From assembly GCA_026874595.1 (NCBI GenBank), contig CM049309.1:20315076-20379075 (forward strand): DNA of 64,000 bases, given 5' to 3'. This document shows positions 11,631 to 22,831 of this stretch, in pieces (position 1 is the stretch's first letter; each line of letters starts with the position of its first letter). Below the pieces are notes generated by a model, which did not search any database, had not been told where the DNA came from, and worked only from the letters and a program-made list of their open reading frames with translations. The position numbers were made by a program, and so were the translations under genes. Source of the DNA: Sipunculus nudus (taxonomy: Eukaryota; Annelida; Sipuncula; Golfingiida; Sipunculidae).

Positions 11631-14600
11631 ATAATTTTATACTCAACTGATTTAAGGAACTAAATCAAAAGTGCTCAAATACAAATTCCAAAAGTTATAG
11701 ACAGATAATAAACTTTTAGAATTAGAAAGAGGCTGCTTTTGCACACATGAATAATTCCAGAATACAGGGTGTGCATGTCCTTATGAGGACACACTGAATA
11801 ATTTAATTAATGGTATGACAGTAGTAGGGTTTTCTTTAATCTATGTGTTACTTATATGCTGTAAAAATTGATATAGACAGACTGTATATTACAGGATATG
11901 AAAAAAGTAGCTGTTGTCATGATTTCAAATAAATAATATTTATAGATTAATTTAACTATTGCAAACACAAGTTCTCAATGTTTGAATATTTTTAAATGAA
12001 ACATGTCAGTATGATGATACTGATGGTACTGGTAGATTAGTACAGTGTAGGTGGTATCATGGTTACTGTAGGTGCGATTACTCGATGGAATTACACCTGA
12101 GGCAAACCCTAGCCTTGCTGGGAGATCCTACATGGCAGAACCAGCTCAAGTTGAGAGTTACGCAATTTCTCATGAATAAATGCTGAATCATATACATTGA
12201 AAAACTTATTAACTTTTCAGTGCTAAATGGATTGATCTATGAAGCTGGTTAAATAGAAAATTTTCTTTAACTTACAAATGTATCTGCTGTTTCATCACTG
12301 TCTTCGCACATTGTACTCAGTCTCTGCAGTTCCGCTAAACTCTGAACTGGCAGGGTTGGTGCATCTTCTGGCCACTTTGGTGCCCTTACAACTGGCAAAT
12401 CAGCTGGGTTCTTTGAAGCTGCCCCTGTCGATATTGTGTGGAGCACCATCGTGTTGTGCTCCACCTTTTCTTTTAACTGCTCGATAAGGGTCAGCATCTT
12501 CCGTACAGCTGAGAGTAAGGTAAGATATCCTTTAAATTACTAAGCTTGTTCATTTTATTATCAGTAACATATAAGAAAAGAACATTCTATCTTAAAATTT
12601 ATTCAATAGCAGACAGAAAGAGTTAAAATTTACCTGCATCAGTTGTGTAATTGATTGAAACATCACTGCCACTTTAAAAAATGATAGCAATATCACTCAA
12701 AAAGATTTTCTTGAAATCATACATATTAAATATATTTGTTTACAGATGCAGTCTAACTACCTGTATGCAGCAATCAATGGTTTTGCATAAAATAAAAGGT
12801 TGATATAAATTGGGGTATAGTCATTTTTGGTGATATTTTGACAACTAATTTTTTAATGCTTTAACTGCTATGTTTTGCATTGAATCCATAAGTAATGAGC
12901 TTTGATCAGACAGATGTGCTGACACCTGAGTGTCATGACCCATGGGACACTTTATCAGCAATACTGTTTCTTCAGACTGTATACCAGACAGATTCTAATA
13001 GGTACTAAGAGACTATTATATTGTTATACTCACAATATTTTTTTTTCAAAGCCCTTCTTTCAACTTACCTTCACAACAACTATGTTTTTGGACTTGGCCA
13101 GTTGTTGAAGGTGTGGGCCAATGGGAAGGGCTGCTTGGACTTTCTTGGAGTGCTTTGAGGAATCCTAAAAAAAATAAACATTGAAGCAATATAAAAAAAA
13201 ATAAAAATATGTAGTACTTGTATTATCTGACAACAACTCAGATCTAGATTGATCTAGGTTTCTAGTGTTAACTGTAAACCAATCACAGAACAAGTTCCGA
13301 TGCTTATTTTCTTCTTCTGTTGGATTCATGCTGAACTATTAACAAATATTAATATCTTCATATCTTACCTGAAGGACGTTTCTGAACTGTTAGTGGTGCC
13401 AGTCTGTATTTCACTGGAGTCACAAGTTGTGGACTACTGGCATCCATGCAGTGTCCTGTTTCATCATCTAAAAAAAAAAAAAAAATAACATGTCTGACAC
13501 ATGTTTACTGAAGTCCACTGCAAGAATAATGATGCTTCATATGTGCAGTTGCTAAATTTGTATATAAATATTCTATTTGTAAAAACAGGTTGTTTTTGCA
13601 GTTTAAAAGTTGCAATTGAAAGCAATGGATTAAAATATGATAATTATATTACTTTTTTACTATTTTTTTAAATAATAAAATGGCAAGTAAGACACAATTT
13701 AAAAGGGAACATATTGTCATTTATACCCTTGTACATGGACATTTTAAAGAAGCATGATGTCAGCAGTTGGAAAATTATCGTTAAAGTAATAATTTTTAAA
13801 GCAGTGAACCTAATTCAGATCTGATCATGAGTCTTGACCTGAGGCACCTGTTACCGGATTTCGCCTATGGCATTAACCTTGAATTAATATTGAATAATAA
13901 GCAAAATAACTGCCCATTATATATATATATATATGCTTGTTTTTTTTACTCAGCACATAACTTTCCAGCTTACCGGTTTCTCTGATGATAGGCATATCCA
14001 ATGCCTGAGGTGGTGGGGGCAGTGCTGGACTGAATGTGACAGCCTTTCTTGCACTGTTTTTCTTTGAGGGTGACCGGACTCGTTTAGCATCAATATCCTT
14101 AGATGTTCTTTGTTCTTCATCACTGCTTTCTGAGTTGTACCTTGAGGTCCTGTAAATAACAAGTTATATATGTGTTGTATTCAAAGTATTTTGATTTTGA
14201 ATGCACTGAAATATATGGTATTTTGTTAATTAAAATGTTCTTAAATAAATATTTCCATTATATTTTGACAGAAATAAATTTAAGAAATTATTATTTAATT
14301 TTACAATGATTTACAATGATTTACACAGATTTACAATGAATATGTATTCTAAATTTTGAACACTTAGATTGCATATTTTACTGTACTATACCTTTTTCTC
14401 TTGCGAGGTCTCTCTTCATCCTGTGCATCAGACTGTATGTCTGATTTTTCACAAGCATGCGGAAGTTTGGATCTAGCGTATAGGTAGTCATCTGAAGAAT
14501 ATTGAACAAGAACTAAGCAATGGCAAATCTGATAAATAAAGACAGAACTATTGAATCACTGGCAGAGTTATATTTGCATGAATAAAAAAATCTGGAATAT

Positions 14601-14704
14601 TGTATCACTTGGTATATGTTATTATCATCTGTCACGGTATTCTTTAATTTTCCAACTATCATAACATTTGGTTCTTCCTACAGGGGGGGGAGGAGAAAGA
14701 GTGG

Positions 14705-14740
<36 letters not shown>

Positions 14741-15095
14741 ATATTAATATCTATACAGATGAATAGAAATTGGTGGTGGTGTGGTCATCCCTCATAAATA
14801 GAGTATATCTGGATTACTGGAAGGGGTATATATTTTTTAGATTTCTGTACAAAAGTATTTTTTTTTTCATCTTAACAATTTAATTTAATTAAAAGTACAA
14901 ACCTGTTTTGTATAATACCCTGACATTATACTTCTGCCACTCCGGCTTGCAGGGAAGGCAATCAAACACTGCTGCAGTTAGTTTTGATGCCTTCATGGAT
15001 GGCCATGCAGCTTGGTTGGAATTTATCAGCCATGATGTAGGAATCACCTCCACTGCATGCTCATCGACAAACAGTACAACACTGTATTTTCCCAT
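10474..15095 (-). CDS. DUF4806-type transposon-associated protein, multi-exon
   Basis: Nine exon-like blocks run from ATG at 15,095 (MGKYSVVLFVDEHAVEV): 15,095-14,903; 14,491-14,392; 14,149-13,974; 13,467-13,369; 13,164-13,069; 12,671-12,634; 12,508-12,276; 11,484-11,298; 10,925 to about 10,750. All have GT/AG edges. Reading phases agree at every junction except 5/6, where the donor choice is unclear. The N-terminal block resembles the start of animal proteins that carry DUF4806. A basic, Ser/Glu-rich and proline-rich middle follows, with a possible coiled coil (VRKMLTLIEQLKEKVEHN). The C-terminus has YHLSKVGGTNISEVVRGVL and VQSWLRFAGDRDGGKKDR, which I recognise as DUF4806-like. The end is uncertain because a G-run and AT-rich tail follow the conserved part; the frame stays open to 10,474. 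It lies directly downstream of the transposase on the same strand. Its role is not established; DNA binding at the element ends is an inference. Confidence 0.68.
11537..11636. repeat. AT microsatellite in an intron
   Basis: Interrupted (AT)n/(TA)n runs lie between exon blocks 7 and 8 of the DUF4806-type gene. A second short AT run is at 13,918-13,934, and a GA repeat lies at 14,709-14,736. Confidence 0.9.
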
Positions 15096-15297
15096 TTTGT
15101 AGAGACTAAAAGGTGATCCAAATGAAAAAAATTGAAATCTACTGTCATTTTGAAATTGTTCCCTTTTCATATTATGAAACAGTTTTTAATACCATGAAAC
15201 AGTTGTGGGTGAACCTTTTGTCAGGAATTGGAATAGCCAGATCTTACTGCTAATGCTGCACTAAAAATATTCAAATTCAGAGTTAAACTTAACCACT

Positions 15298-17366
15298 TCA
15301 TCCAATATATGTATATTTACAATCAACATCACTGAGGTTTACTATATGTTCTACACCACTATGTCCCTTGACTTCATATATTCCAATTGATGATGACTCC
15401 AATGGGAAAGTGAAAAGATTACCTTGAAGAGTTACAGGCTCAAATATGAAATATATTGTCTTCTCATGGCATAGAATATTACGAACATATCCAATTCTTC
15501 CTTTCACCCTTATACAATTATTAGGTTTTTCCAAAGAAATCACATAGTTTTTCATCTGGACATCTGCAAACTGATTACATAAATGATAACCTAAAGGTAC
15601 AGAACCTCCATAGTGTTGTTTCTTGACAAATGGAGTTTTGGTGTAATCTTTAAATTGTTGCAACATATCAGAAAAAATTGATTTTTCAGAAAGTCTACGA
15701 ATTACCTGTTGCAAGGGAAACTGTGGTTTCCTTATCATTTTTTTTTAATTTGCCTAAAAAGGATTCAAACGGGAAAGCAGAAAATCCATCTAACGGTCCG
15801 TGTAATTTAACATCCTGTGCCAAATGAACCAAACTATGCATGTTATACACTGCTAAATCTCTTCCATAAATATCAAGGCATCCCTTTACGAACTGCACTA
15901 AAAGTTTTTGTGCATAATTCAAATTATGTTTATAATGGACTGGACTGGCCAGCAAAAAAATACTAACTGATAATAAAAGAAAATGTCTATATAATGCATC
16001 ATTAAGGTTGTCCAAAAGAACCACCGGCCCGGTGTACAAAAGAAATTGTCTGTATTCGGTAGCTTTCCATCTATCAAGCTCTTTCAGTGATCTTGGCTTC
16101 CTAGCAAATTCTCTTGAGATATGACTACGAAGTGAAAGCAGTTTATCAGATATGCTTATAACTGTTCTTCCAGAAACTCTGTTGTTTAGGGGACCTCTAA
16201 TCCAAAGTTTTAACATAAGTCTCGTAACACCTAAGCACACAAGATGCATATACTCCAATGGCACCTGGGATACAAGACCAAGATTTAATTCACCCAATGG
16301 GCTTATTCCTGTCTGATGGTCTTCATTAAAACCTTCTTTGAACTCAATGTCTGTTCGAAGCTGAGCATCTACTTCAGGAAATGTCATTTTATTTACCCAA
16401 ACACCTTCCTGCTTACACCTCTCACAACCAAAGTAAGCGTTGTGTGGCTTACAACATTTAACAAAAGAACGAGCTGGTGCATCACAAATAATATTTGAAA
16501 TTCTAATAAAAAAAATGCTGTCAACAATGATATATTCCTTCAATTTGTAGAACTTTCATTTCCTGTACAAAATCTTTAAGATATTCCACGAGACTTTTAG
16601 GTTTTGAATTTCCACAGAACAAGCCAATGACAAATGGATACTTTATTGGTATTTTATCAACCATACCAAGAATTGGCCAAAATTGGACACTTGAACTTTT
16701 GAAAAGTGGCAATCCATCTATATTTTTTTGAAGCCAAATGGTATTACACTTTTGCAGAAGATCTTTACCTTGAGACAAAAACATTTCTATACATTTAGCA
16801 ATACCAAAATGAAAATACGAGCCTTCCCCGATATCTTTTATCACATATTTTGTGTTGGTTTTCAACAATGTTCTTGGATCCTTTGGCAAATTAGGATGAT
16901 ATTTTCTTAATATAATCAATAAGGCTGTTAAAGCTGTGAGTGCAATTTTGTAATTTGTTGCCCAGTTGGCCAGTTCCTCACTGATGTTTTCCTGAAAATC
17001 ATCATCGGAATCAACAGAGTCAGAAAAACGAACATTACTTTGATCACTGTCATTCAACCCCTCATGCTGAAAAGATGCATTTGCAACTTGCTCAGACTCA
17101 ACATCACTGTTTGGGGAGTGACACTGCTCTTCTTCATCAACATCAATTATTTCATTAAATGTTTGATCTGCAAAATGATCGTCATTTTCTGGTTCTTCTG
17201 TTTTGATAAACCTCAAAAGATGAGGTGAAACATTTATCTCAGGGGTTTTGTCTTGTCTGTCACTGTTAGACATATCATTTAAATGCTGGGCAACTCTTGC
17301 ATTGACTCTTCTCCTGCTTGACCAAACTGACTTGCCTGGACACATTTTCCTCTTGCTAGAACTCAT
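15298..17366 (-). pseudogene. tnp2/CACTA-like transposase, two frameshifts
   Basis: Three overlapping minus-strand frames make one transposase of about 690 residues. Frame 1 starts at ATG 17,366 (MSSSKRKMCPGK) and runs to 16,521, with a Ser/Asp/Glu-rich middle and then GLPLFKSSSVQFWPILG and IGLFCGNSKPKSLVEYL. Frame 2 (about 16,543-15,695) has ICDAPARSFVKCCKPHNAYF with following GCERC, VPLEYMHLVCLGVTRLMLKL and FPFESFLGKLKK. Frame 3 (about 15,738-15,298) begins KPQFPLQQVIRRLSE and carries the C-terminal domain. These motifs match the animal relatives of plant tnp2 transposases: the D of CDAPAR and the E of FESFLGKLK are candidate catalytic acids. Residue E replaces the D I would expect in the (D/E)YMH motif, from memory of relatives. 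The first break is at an ATATAT tract and the second at an A-run of about nine bases. No intron signal explains them well, so I call it a pseudogene. Assembly error in homopolymers remains possible. Confidence 0.72.
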
Positions 17367-18271
17367 TTTGAACAAATAAAGGGCCTTTTTGGGGAAAAAT
17401 AACTATATTACACCTAACTTCCTTAAATTAAGTGCAGGTGGAAACACAGAATAGAGGTAATTATATTGCTATATAATAAAATAAATATAATATTAAATAA
17501 CTTAAGGGAAGGTAGTTTACAAATATAGAAACCAAACCTGACTATAAACCATTCCCAACAAATAGATTTTCCCACAACATATTTGTTAATGTCAACTAAC
17601 AGATTGGCCTATGATTTATACAAAAAAAAAAATATTTCCACATTGACCAATATTGTTGAGAGAAATGGCAATCTGCAAAAAAAATATATATAACAGAATT
17701 TACCTAACTGATATATAATGACAAATGTTATGATAAGAGAATTTTACTTTGTTGCTCGAGTGCATGCACATTCTCCATTCTGTATTACACCAGTTAAAAG
17801 TGAATATAATAAGATAAAAGTATACTTGATTATATTTCCATATTGTTCATATGTGGGTACGTACATGATAAATATTATTACAGTATGCATAAGAATGTTC
17901 AATCATAATGATCAGGTCTACATGATTATCAAAATAAATACATTCTTCCCCTAATCCTGGAGTTTCCAACTTCTGTTTTAATATTTCCTATGTATGTACA
18001 GCAGCTGATCCCTTGTTTTTCTATTATTTTTAATTACCCAACAGTATTGCTGTTTATATTTTGTAAATTCTTTTGGGGTCTATATATTAATATGCATGTG
18101 TATATAATTGTTAAATGTGTGAATATACATATTTTTATTATTATTTTTTAATTTAAAGCTGTAATCATGCATGGGTAGATCATGATCAATATTAGGTCTG
18201 ACTCATCTTAAGATTTGTCAGATCTGAAGATGGTGCGTGACATATATATATATTCATGTATATTTATATAC

Positions 18272-18303
<32 letters not shown>

Positions 18304-18315
18304 TTGATGAATGTG

Positions 18316-18352
<37 letters not shown>

Positions 18353-18454
18353 TGTACCTGTTTGTTCCTTTGAATTTTTCAGATATATATCATATTTCAT
18401 GTATCAATCATGTATAATTGACTACTATTTGACTAATACTTGATTAATATTTAA

Positions 18455-18512
<58 letters not shown>

Positions 18513-19514
18513 CAATAAAAAGAAATATTTTCCATTTTAACCATATCTTGCCGTATCTATTTATATTTGTACATCCGATGACCATTCAGCAAGATTGACA
18601 TTTACATAATGATATAACTGTTGATAAATAATTTTTCATGGTAATTGTAGTATTTTAGTTTTGTACATTAACTTGTTTTCAATTTTACCACTTGTAACCA
18701 AAAATGTCTAGTTCGACAATGCTATTACACTCTGTTATGGGTACAGACAGTGTAACACTTGTAGTTTTCATTTAACCTGAAGGCTAATGAACCATGCACT
18801 GTCCCTAAACAATTTTTGGGTGTGGCATTTAACGGTGTCCGATGTGTGATAAGAATGTAATCCCTAGCGCCGCCTGTTGGGTAGCTCGTGTACTTTAAAC
18901 GTGTTATAGAATGAAGACGATACACCGGCACATTGATACACGGTGAAATTGATATCATTCAACCTAAGTGCATTTAAAAATTGCTTATTTTATACAAAAA
19001 TATTCTTCTTAAAATTAAACTTGTAATTTGTGTATGACGCTGTGAGTCTTTTGTACCATTATTGTTTATCAAGTGGGTCCGATGCTGCTTCCTTAGATTA
19101 GATTCAGTTGGATTATGTTTGAAGTTTACTTGAATTTTTATTCATTTTATTTATGCACCCCGGATCCTATCGTATCAACAATGGTTTGACACCCACTGAA
19201 ATTTAAGAGTTTGGTCACTTATAAAAATGAGCAAGCTACTGATAATTTCAAATAACTTTTCAGTAAAAACGGAAAGAGTCCCTAACTGAACGCCTAGCTT
19301 TGAACTTTGACCAGTAAAATCATTTTAGGAACTGAGAGCCGGCCACCCATTCAACACAATATGGCTACCCTACCCAAGCTATGTAGGTCACATAGCATAT
19401 CCCGACATGGGACTGACCACATAACTGTTTGACTGTAAAATGTTTAGCATCAGATTGAAAATCTGTATACATATTATTTATAAATTTATTATTCAATTTA
19501 TATATCCTGCTTAC
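17367..19514. other. Upstream region of the transposase, AT-rich
   Basis: No coding motif is recognised here. Long AT arrays lie at 18,240-18,350 and 18,462-18,511. The stretch 18,720-18,960 is more GC-balanced and has an antisense open frame without recognised motifs. The promoter of the minus-strand transposase should lie within this region, but I cannot point to it. Confidence 0.5.
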
Positions 19515-19639
19515 CTTGCGATATTCAGTTGAACCAGTGGAGTGATGTTTTCTTCAATCAGTGCGACAGCCTGTTCAGAACCTGTATCAGCCACAGCAAT
19601 GCTTGAATAGACCTGCTCCAGCCTGTCCACTCGTAGGGG
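19515..19639 (-). CDS. Candidate internal exon, function unknown
   Basis: A stop-free minus-strand frame of about 41 codons ends at CGCAAG followed by GTAAGC, a strong donor, in phase 2. Its peptide includes VDRLEQVYSSIAVADTGSEQ and then AVALIEENITPLVQLNIA, which looks like an amphipathic helical repeat and is compositionally unlike the AT-rich noise around it. A stop lies in frame just upstream, so an acceptor near 19,630-19,640 would be needed, and I see only weak candidates. It lies upstream of and collinear with the transposase, so it could be a 5' exon of the transposon or a captured host exon. I do not recognise the family. Confidence 0.3.
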
Positions 19640-20517
19640 TCATCTCGGGGTCAAGCCAAACCAAATGGCCCAGATGTGACAGGGGTTGCAAGGGGACACT
19701 TAATGTTGTTTCACAGTTCGGTGAAATAGCTATAGTTGTTATCAGGGTGATACGTAATTTCAACATATCTTCAATACACGTAACAATTTGCTTGTTGAAA
19801 TATTGTTTAAATTAAAAAAATTAAAGACGCTGTCTGCATATCAAAACATGATAAAGAAAGAGGGTAAGAATCACACAAATATATCAATTAAATTTTTTTC
19901 TGGTTTTTTTTCTGTTTTTCTTTTCTGGTTATAGCTTTTCATTCATATGTACTAATTTATTTTTTACCTTGATATGCATGGAAAATCAGATAATATATAA
20001 CTCAAAAGTCTTCATAATATTATAAATCTGTTCAATTTATTTCTAAAACATCGCTAATGAAAAAAAAATTCTGTTGCGATTAAAGTTTAAATTTAACAAA
20101 TGTGTTTAAAAAAATAATTTATATATATATATATATGTAGGTGTATAGATTTAATACTATATCTTTATAATACAGAAAAAAAACAGTTATTATTTAAAAG
20201 ATGGTAAGAGGTTTTAAAAACATGTTAAGACATTTTTATTTTTTAAAGTATTCAACTTTGATAAAGCTGCTGTTATAATTAACGTCATTTTACCCATATG
20301 AATACTGCTGTTCGGTCGTTTGATTGCGCACCTAATAAATTTAACTCAATCAGGTTAAACATCACCAGAAGGCTGAAAACACGGCAAACACAACCTAAAT
20401 GGATTTTTGCTATGAATGTTATAACGAAATTTTATAAGTTTTTCTTCAAAAGATTTTTCTTAAAATATATCGAATGTTACTTGCATCCTGATAAGCATTT
20501 TTTATATAAGTCTACAA

Positions 20518-20580
<63 letters not shown>
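20518..20580. repeat. AT microsatellite
   Basis: An interrupted (AT)n run lies directly beside the GC-rich hairpin segment. Others in this half of the element are at 20,118-20,136 and 21,900-21,985. Confidence 0.9.
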
Positions 20581-20586
<6 letters not shown>

Positions 20587-20624
20587 AGGATTATTAACAG
20601 ACTGAATAAATTCAAAAAGGAGAC

Positions 20625-21260
20625 ATCATGCATGCGAACCGCAGTGCATTTCTGGCGACCTTAACTTTTGAACATAATATGCAAATGCTGCATTTTGCAA
20701 TTTTTTTTCGATGTTCGCATCCTTCGCAAATCGTTCGCGTGCCCGTGAAATCAGTAAAAAATTGCACTGCCACTGTGTCACTGTCATTGAAACTTCCGCG
20801 TACGCCGCGAATGCCGCGCGCACCACGTGCCAGTACTCTCGACGTTTACTTATAGGCTGTGTTTTCACGACAAAGTCCAGCATTTGCATTTTATGCTAAA
20901 AAAGCTCGCCCAAAATGCGGGGTCGGGGTTCGCCCGAAATGGATACGCCAACAATGCGCGGGGGTTCGCATGCATGCGATGGAAATCGCAATTTGCGATG
21001 CATGCGAACCCCCACGCATTGTCGGCGAACACCCGCGCATTTTGAGAAAACTTTTAAGCACAAAATGCGAATGCCATTTTTTCGATGTTCGCATCCTTCA
21101 TAAATCGTTCGCATGCTTTTGAAAACACCGCGCTTAAAATACAGCTTTGCGGCACGCAGATAAAGTGATTTCTGGCGAAGGGTTCGACGCCTTGAAGCAC
21201 CACAGCAATCCTTAATTCATCATTCAACGTCAACGCAATAAACACGATTCAACGCAGAAA
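20625..21260. repeat. GC-richer block of TTCGCATGC repeats with a long hairpin
   Basis: A GC-balanced segment inside AT-rich DNA. It contains direct copies of TTCGATGTTCGCATCCTTC near 20,707 and 21,079. It also has a near-perfect inverted repeat: CAATGCGCGGGGGTTCGCAT (from about 20,951) faces ATGCGAACCCCCACGCATTG (ending near 21,022), with one mismatch over these 20 bases and a loop of about 30 bases that is itself partly self-complementary. The six or more overlapping open frames on both strands arise from the repeat. It may be a nested non-autonomous element. Confidence 0.65.
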
Positions 21261-21912
21261 AAGATCACGTTCATGGGAAGGATTAAGGAGTCTAAAAAAA
21301 AAAATCTTCCACGAATGCTGTTTAAAAGTCTATTTTATTAATATGACGTAAGAATAATATCCAAGAAAAGGATTTTTGTTGATTTTAATGGCGCCGCTTG
21401 TACCAGTCCTTTTAAAGTCTGATAAATTAGCATTTGGTTAATGGATATTTCTTACACCCTTCCAAGAAATACTTGATTTCAAATATTCTCAGGTCAATAC
21501 TGACACAAGTGATAAAAAAAGAGGGTTTCAAAAGCCAGTTATTTTTAAGATTAACTGGTTCATCACAAGAAGTAATGATAGATATTAAAAGCAATACATT
21601 TGATCATAAGATTAGCTGTTCATGCAGGCATAATCAATAATTTGTGTCTATATATACAAATGAGAAAAGGTATTTTTATTCAACAGGCATGCGTTTTTAT
21701 TCATAATACCTGAAATTACCTATTTAAGGATGAAATGAATGCACTTAAATGCCGAACTGTATAACCCAATGCAGATTTATCCTACCTATTATGGCGAACT
21801 TTACCCACATATCTGATCAGTTCAGTTAGTACCTGAAGAGTGAGCCGGCTAGTTAGCTGTACTCACGAAACAGTTATGTAGTACATGAAGCAAAACTAAA
21901 TATATATGATAC

Positions 21913-21951
<39 letters not shown>

Positions 21952-22349
21952 TACATTACAAATTATATATACATATATATATATATAAATAATATATTAT
22001 AGGTTGTATATATAATGTATTATTAATTGTACATATGTGTAGATATTATATAATATATAGGTTATATAAATTTAAAAATTATATTATAATTTTCATTTAT
22101 ATATTTATTATTATTATTATTAAATAGTCACAATCTATAAATGGATTTGACACTTATATAGTACTTTGCAAGATTATGGTAATTATAACATCAGAATAGT
22201 AACACATTTTGTCTCTATTTGTGATGAATTTGTTTGTAATTTTTTTTCAATAAATGACTTTATACTTCTCTCATTTTTTTTATATAATTCAATTAACGTC
22301 ACTTTCAAATGTTGATAAAACTATATTTTGTTATTCCATTGAGATTACA

Positions 22350-22530
22350 TTTATCCAACATAGGCCCAACGTTGCATGTCCAACCTGAGCCAACATACAA
22401 TATTCAGCATGTGTGCAATGTAAATCCAACGTTGGCCAAACGTTGTGCACCCAACCCCAACCAATATCCAACGTTCCAACATATGTGCAACGTATATCCT
22501 ACGTTGGCCCAACGTATGCATGCTGGCTGG
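22350..22530. repeat. Right inverted end and subterminal palindromes
   Basis: CCAACGTTGG at 22,426-22,435 is accompanied by GGCCCAACGTTGC, CCAAACGTTG, TCCAACGTTCCAAC and ACGTTGGCCCAACGT. The block ends in TGCTGGCTGGG at 22,520-22,530, the inverted partner of the left terminus. The flanking bases GTAG match the left flank. Confidence 0.62.
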
Positions 22531-22831
22531 GGTAGACCTTCCTCAGGGCATTACTGATGCATACCAACTTTGAAGTGGCTGTCAAAGTGAAAGGGTCGCT
22601 GGTGAATATAAATGTGCAGATGTACTATGTTTAAAATATTAAACAATAATTAATAATATTTTCTGGTTTGCTGTTTTCTTAATGACTGCGATACATTCAA
22701 ATTGTTTGCCTTTTTAATTTACTAGCTCGTGAGATTTATTTTTTTATATTATGCGCATAACATTGTCAGAATACTTTCGCTCATTTTCAATTTTTTGCAT
22801 CCAATTTCTGCAAAAAAATTGGGTTTATATA
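22531..22831. other. Flanking DNA between the two large elements
   Basis: About 300 bp between the DNA transposon and the LTR retrotransposon. The plus-strand frame 22,535-22,630 is open for about 32 codons and ends in TAA. It may be chance. The last five bases, ATATA (22,827-22,831), are the left copy of the retrotransposon's target-site duplication. Confidence 0.6.

Larger units (their letters stand above)
8756..22530 (-). mobile_element. Candidate two-gene CMC/CACTA-like DNA transposon (~13.8 kb)
   Basis: The left end reads CCCAGCTAGCA after flanking GTAG. The right end, reverse-complemented, reads CCCAGCCAGCA, and GTAG follows immediately on the outside (22,531-22,534). This gives inverted ends matching at 10 of 11 bases and a 4-bp direct repeat. 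Both ends then contain ACGTTGGGCCAACGT and further CCAACGTTGG-type palindromes. Inside are a tnp2-like transposase gene and an intron-rich DUF4806-type gene, both on the minus strand. Plant En/Spm elements likewise encode a transposase and a second DNA-binding protein and carry subterminal repeats. The ends do not begin CACTA, and 4-bp duplications are better known from Chapaev and some other superfamilies, so the superfamily is open. The transposase is frameshifted, so this copy is probably not autonomous. The internal minisatellite and AT arrays inflate its length. Confidence 0.6.

Noticed and set aside
13069-13164. Alternative phase for exon block 5 of the DUF4806-type gene (DSSKHSKKVQ reading)
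   Set aside because: It looks protein-like but does not match the phase leaving block 4. I kept the block as an exon and left the phase at the 5/6 junction open.
20626-21245. Cluster of overlapping 60-90 codon frames on both strands
   Set aside because: Caused by the GC-rich TTCGCATGC repeats that lack stops; no frame is favoured.
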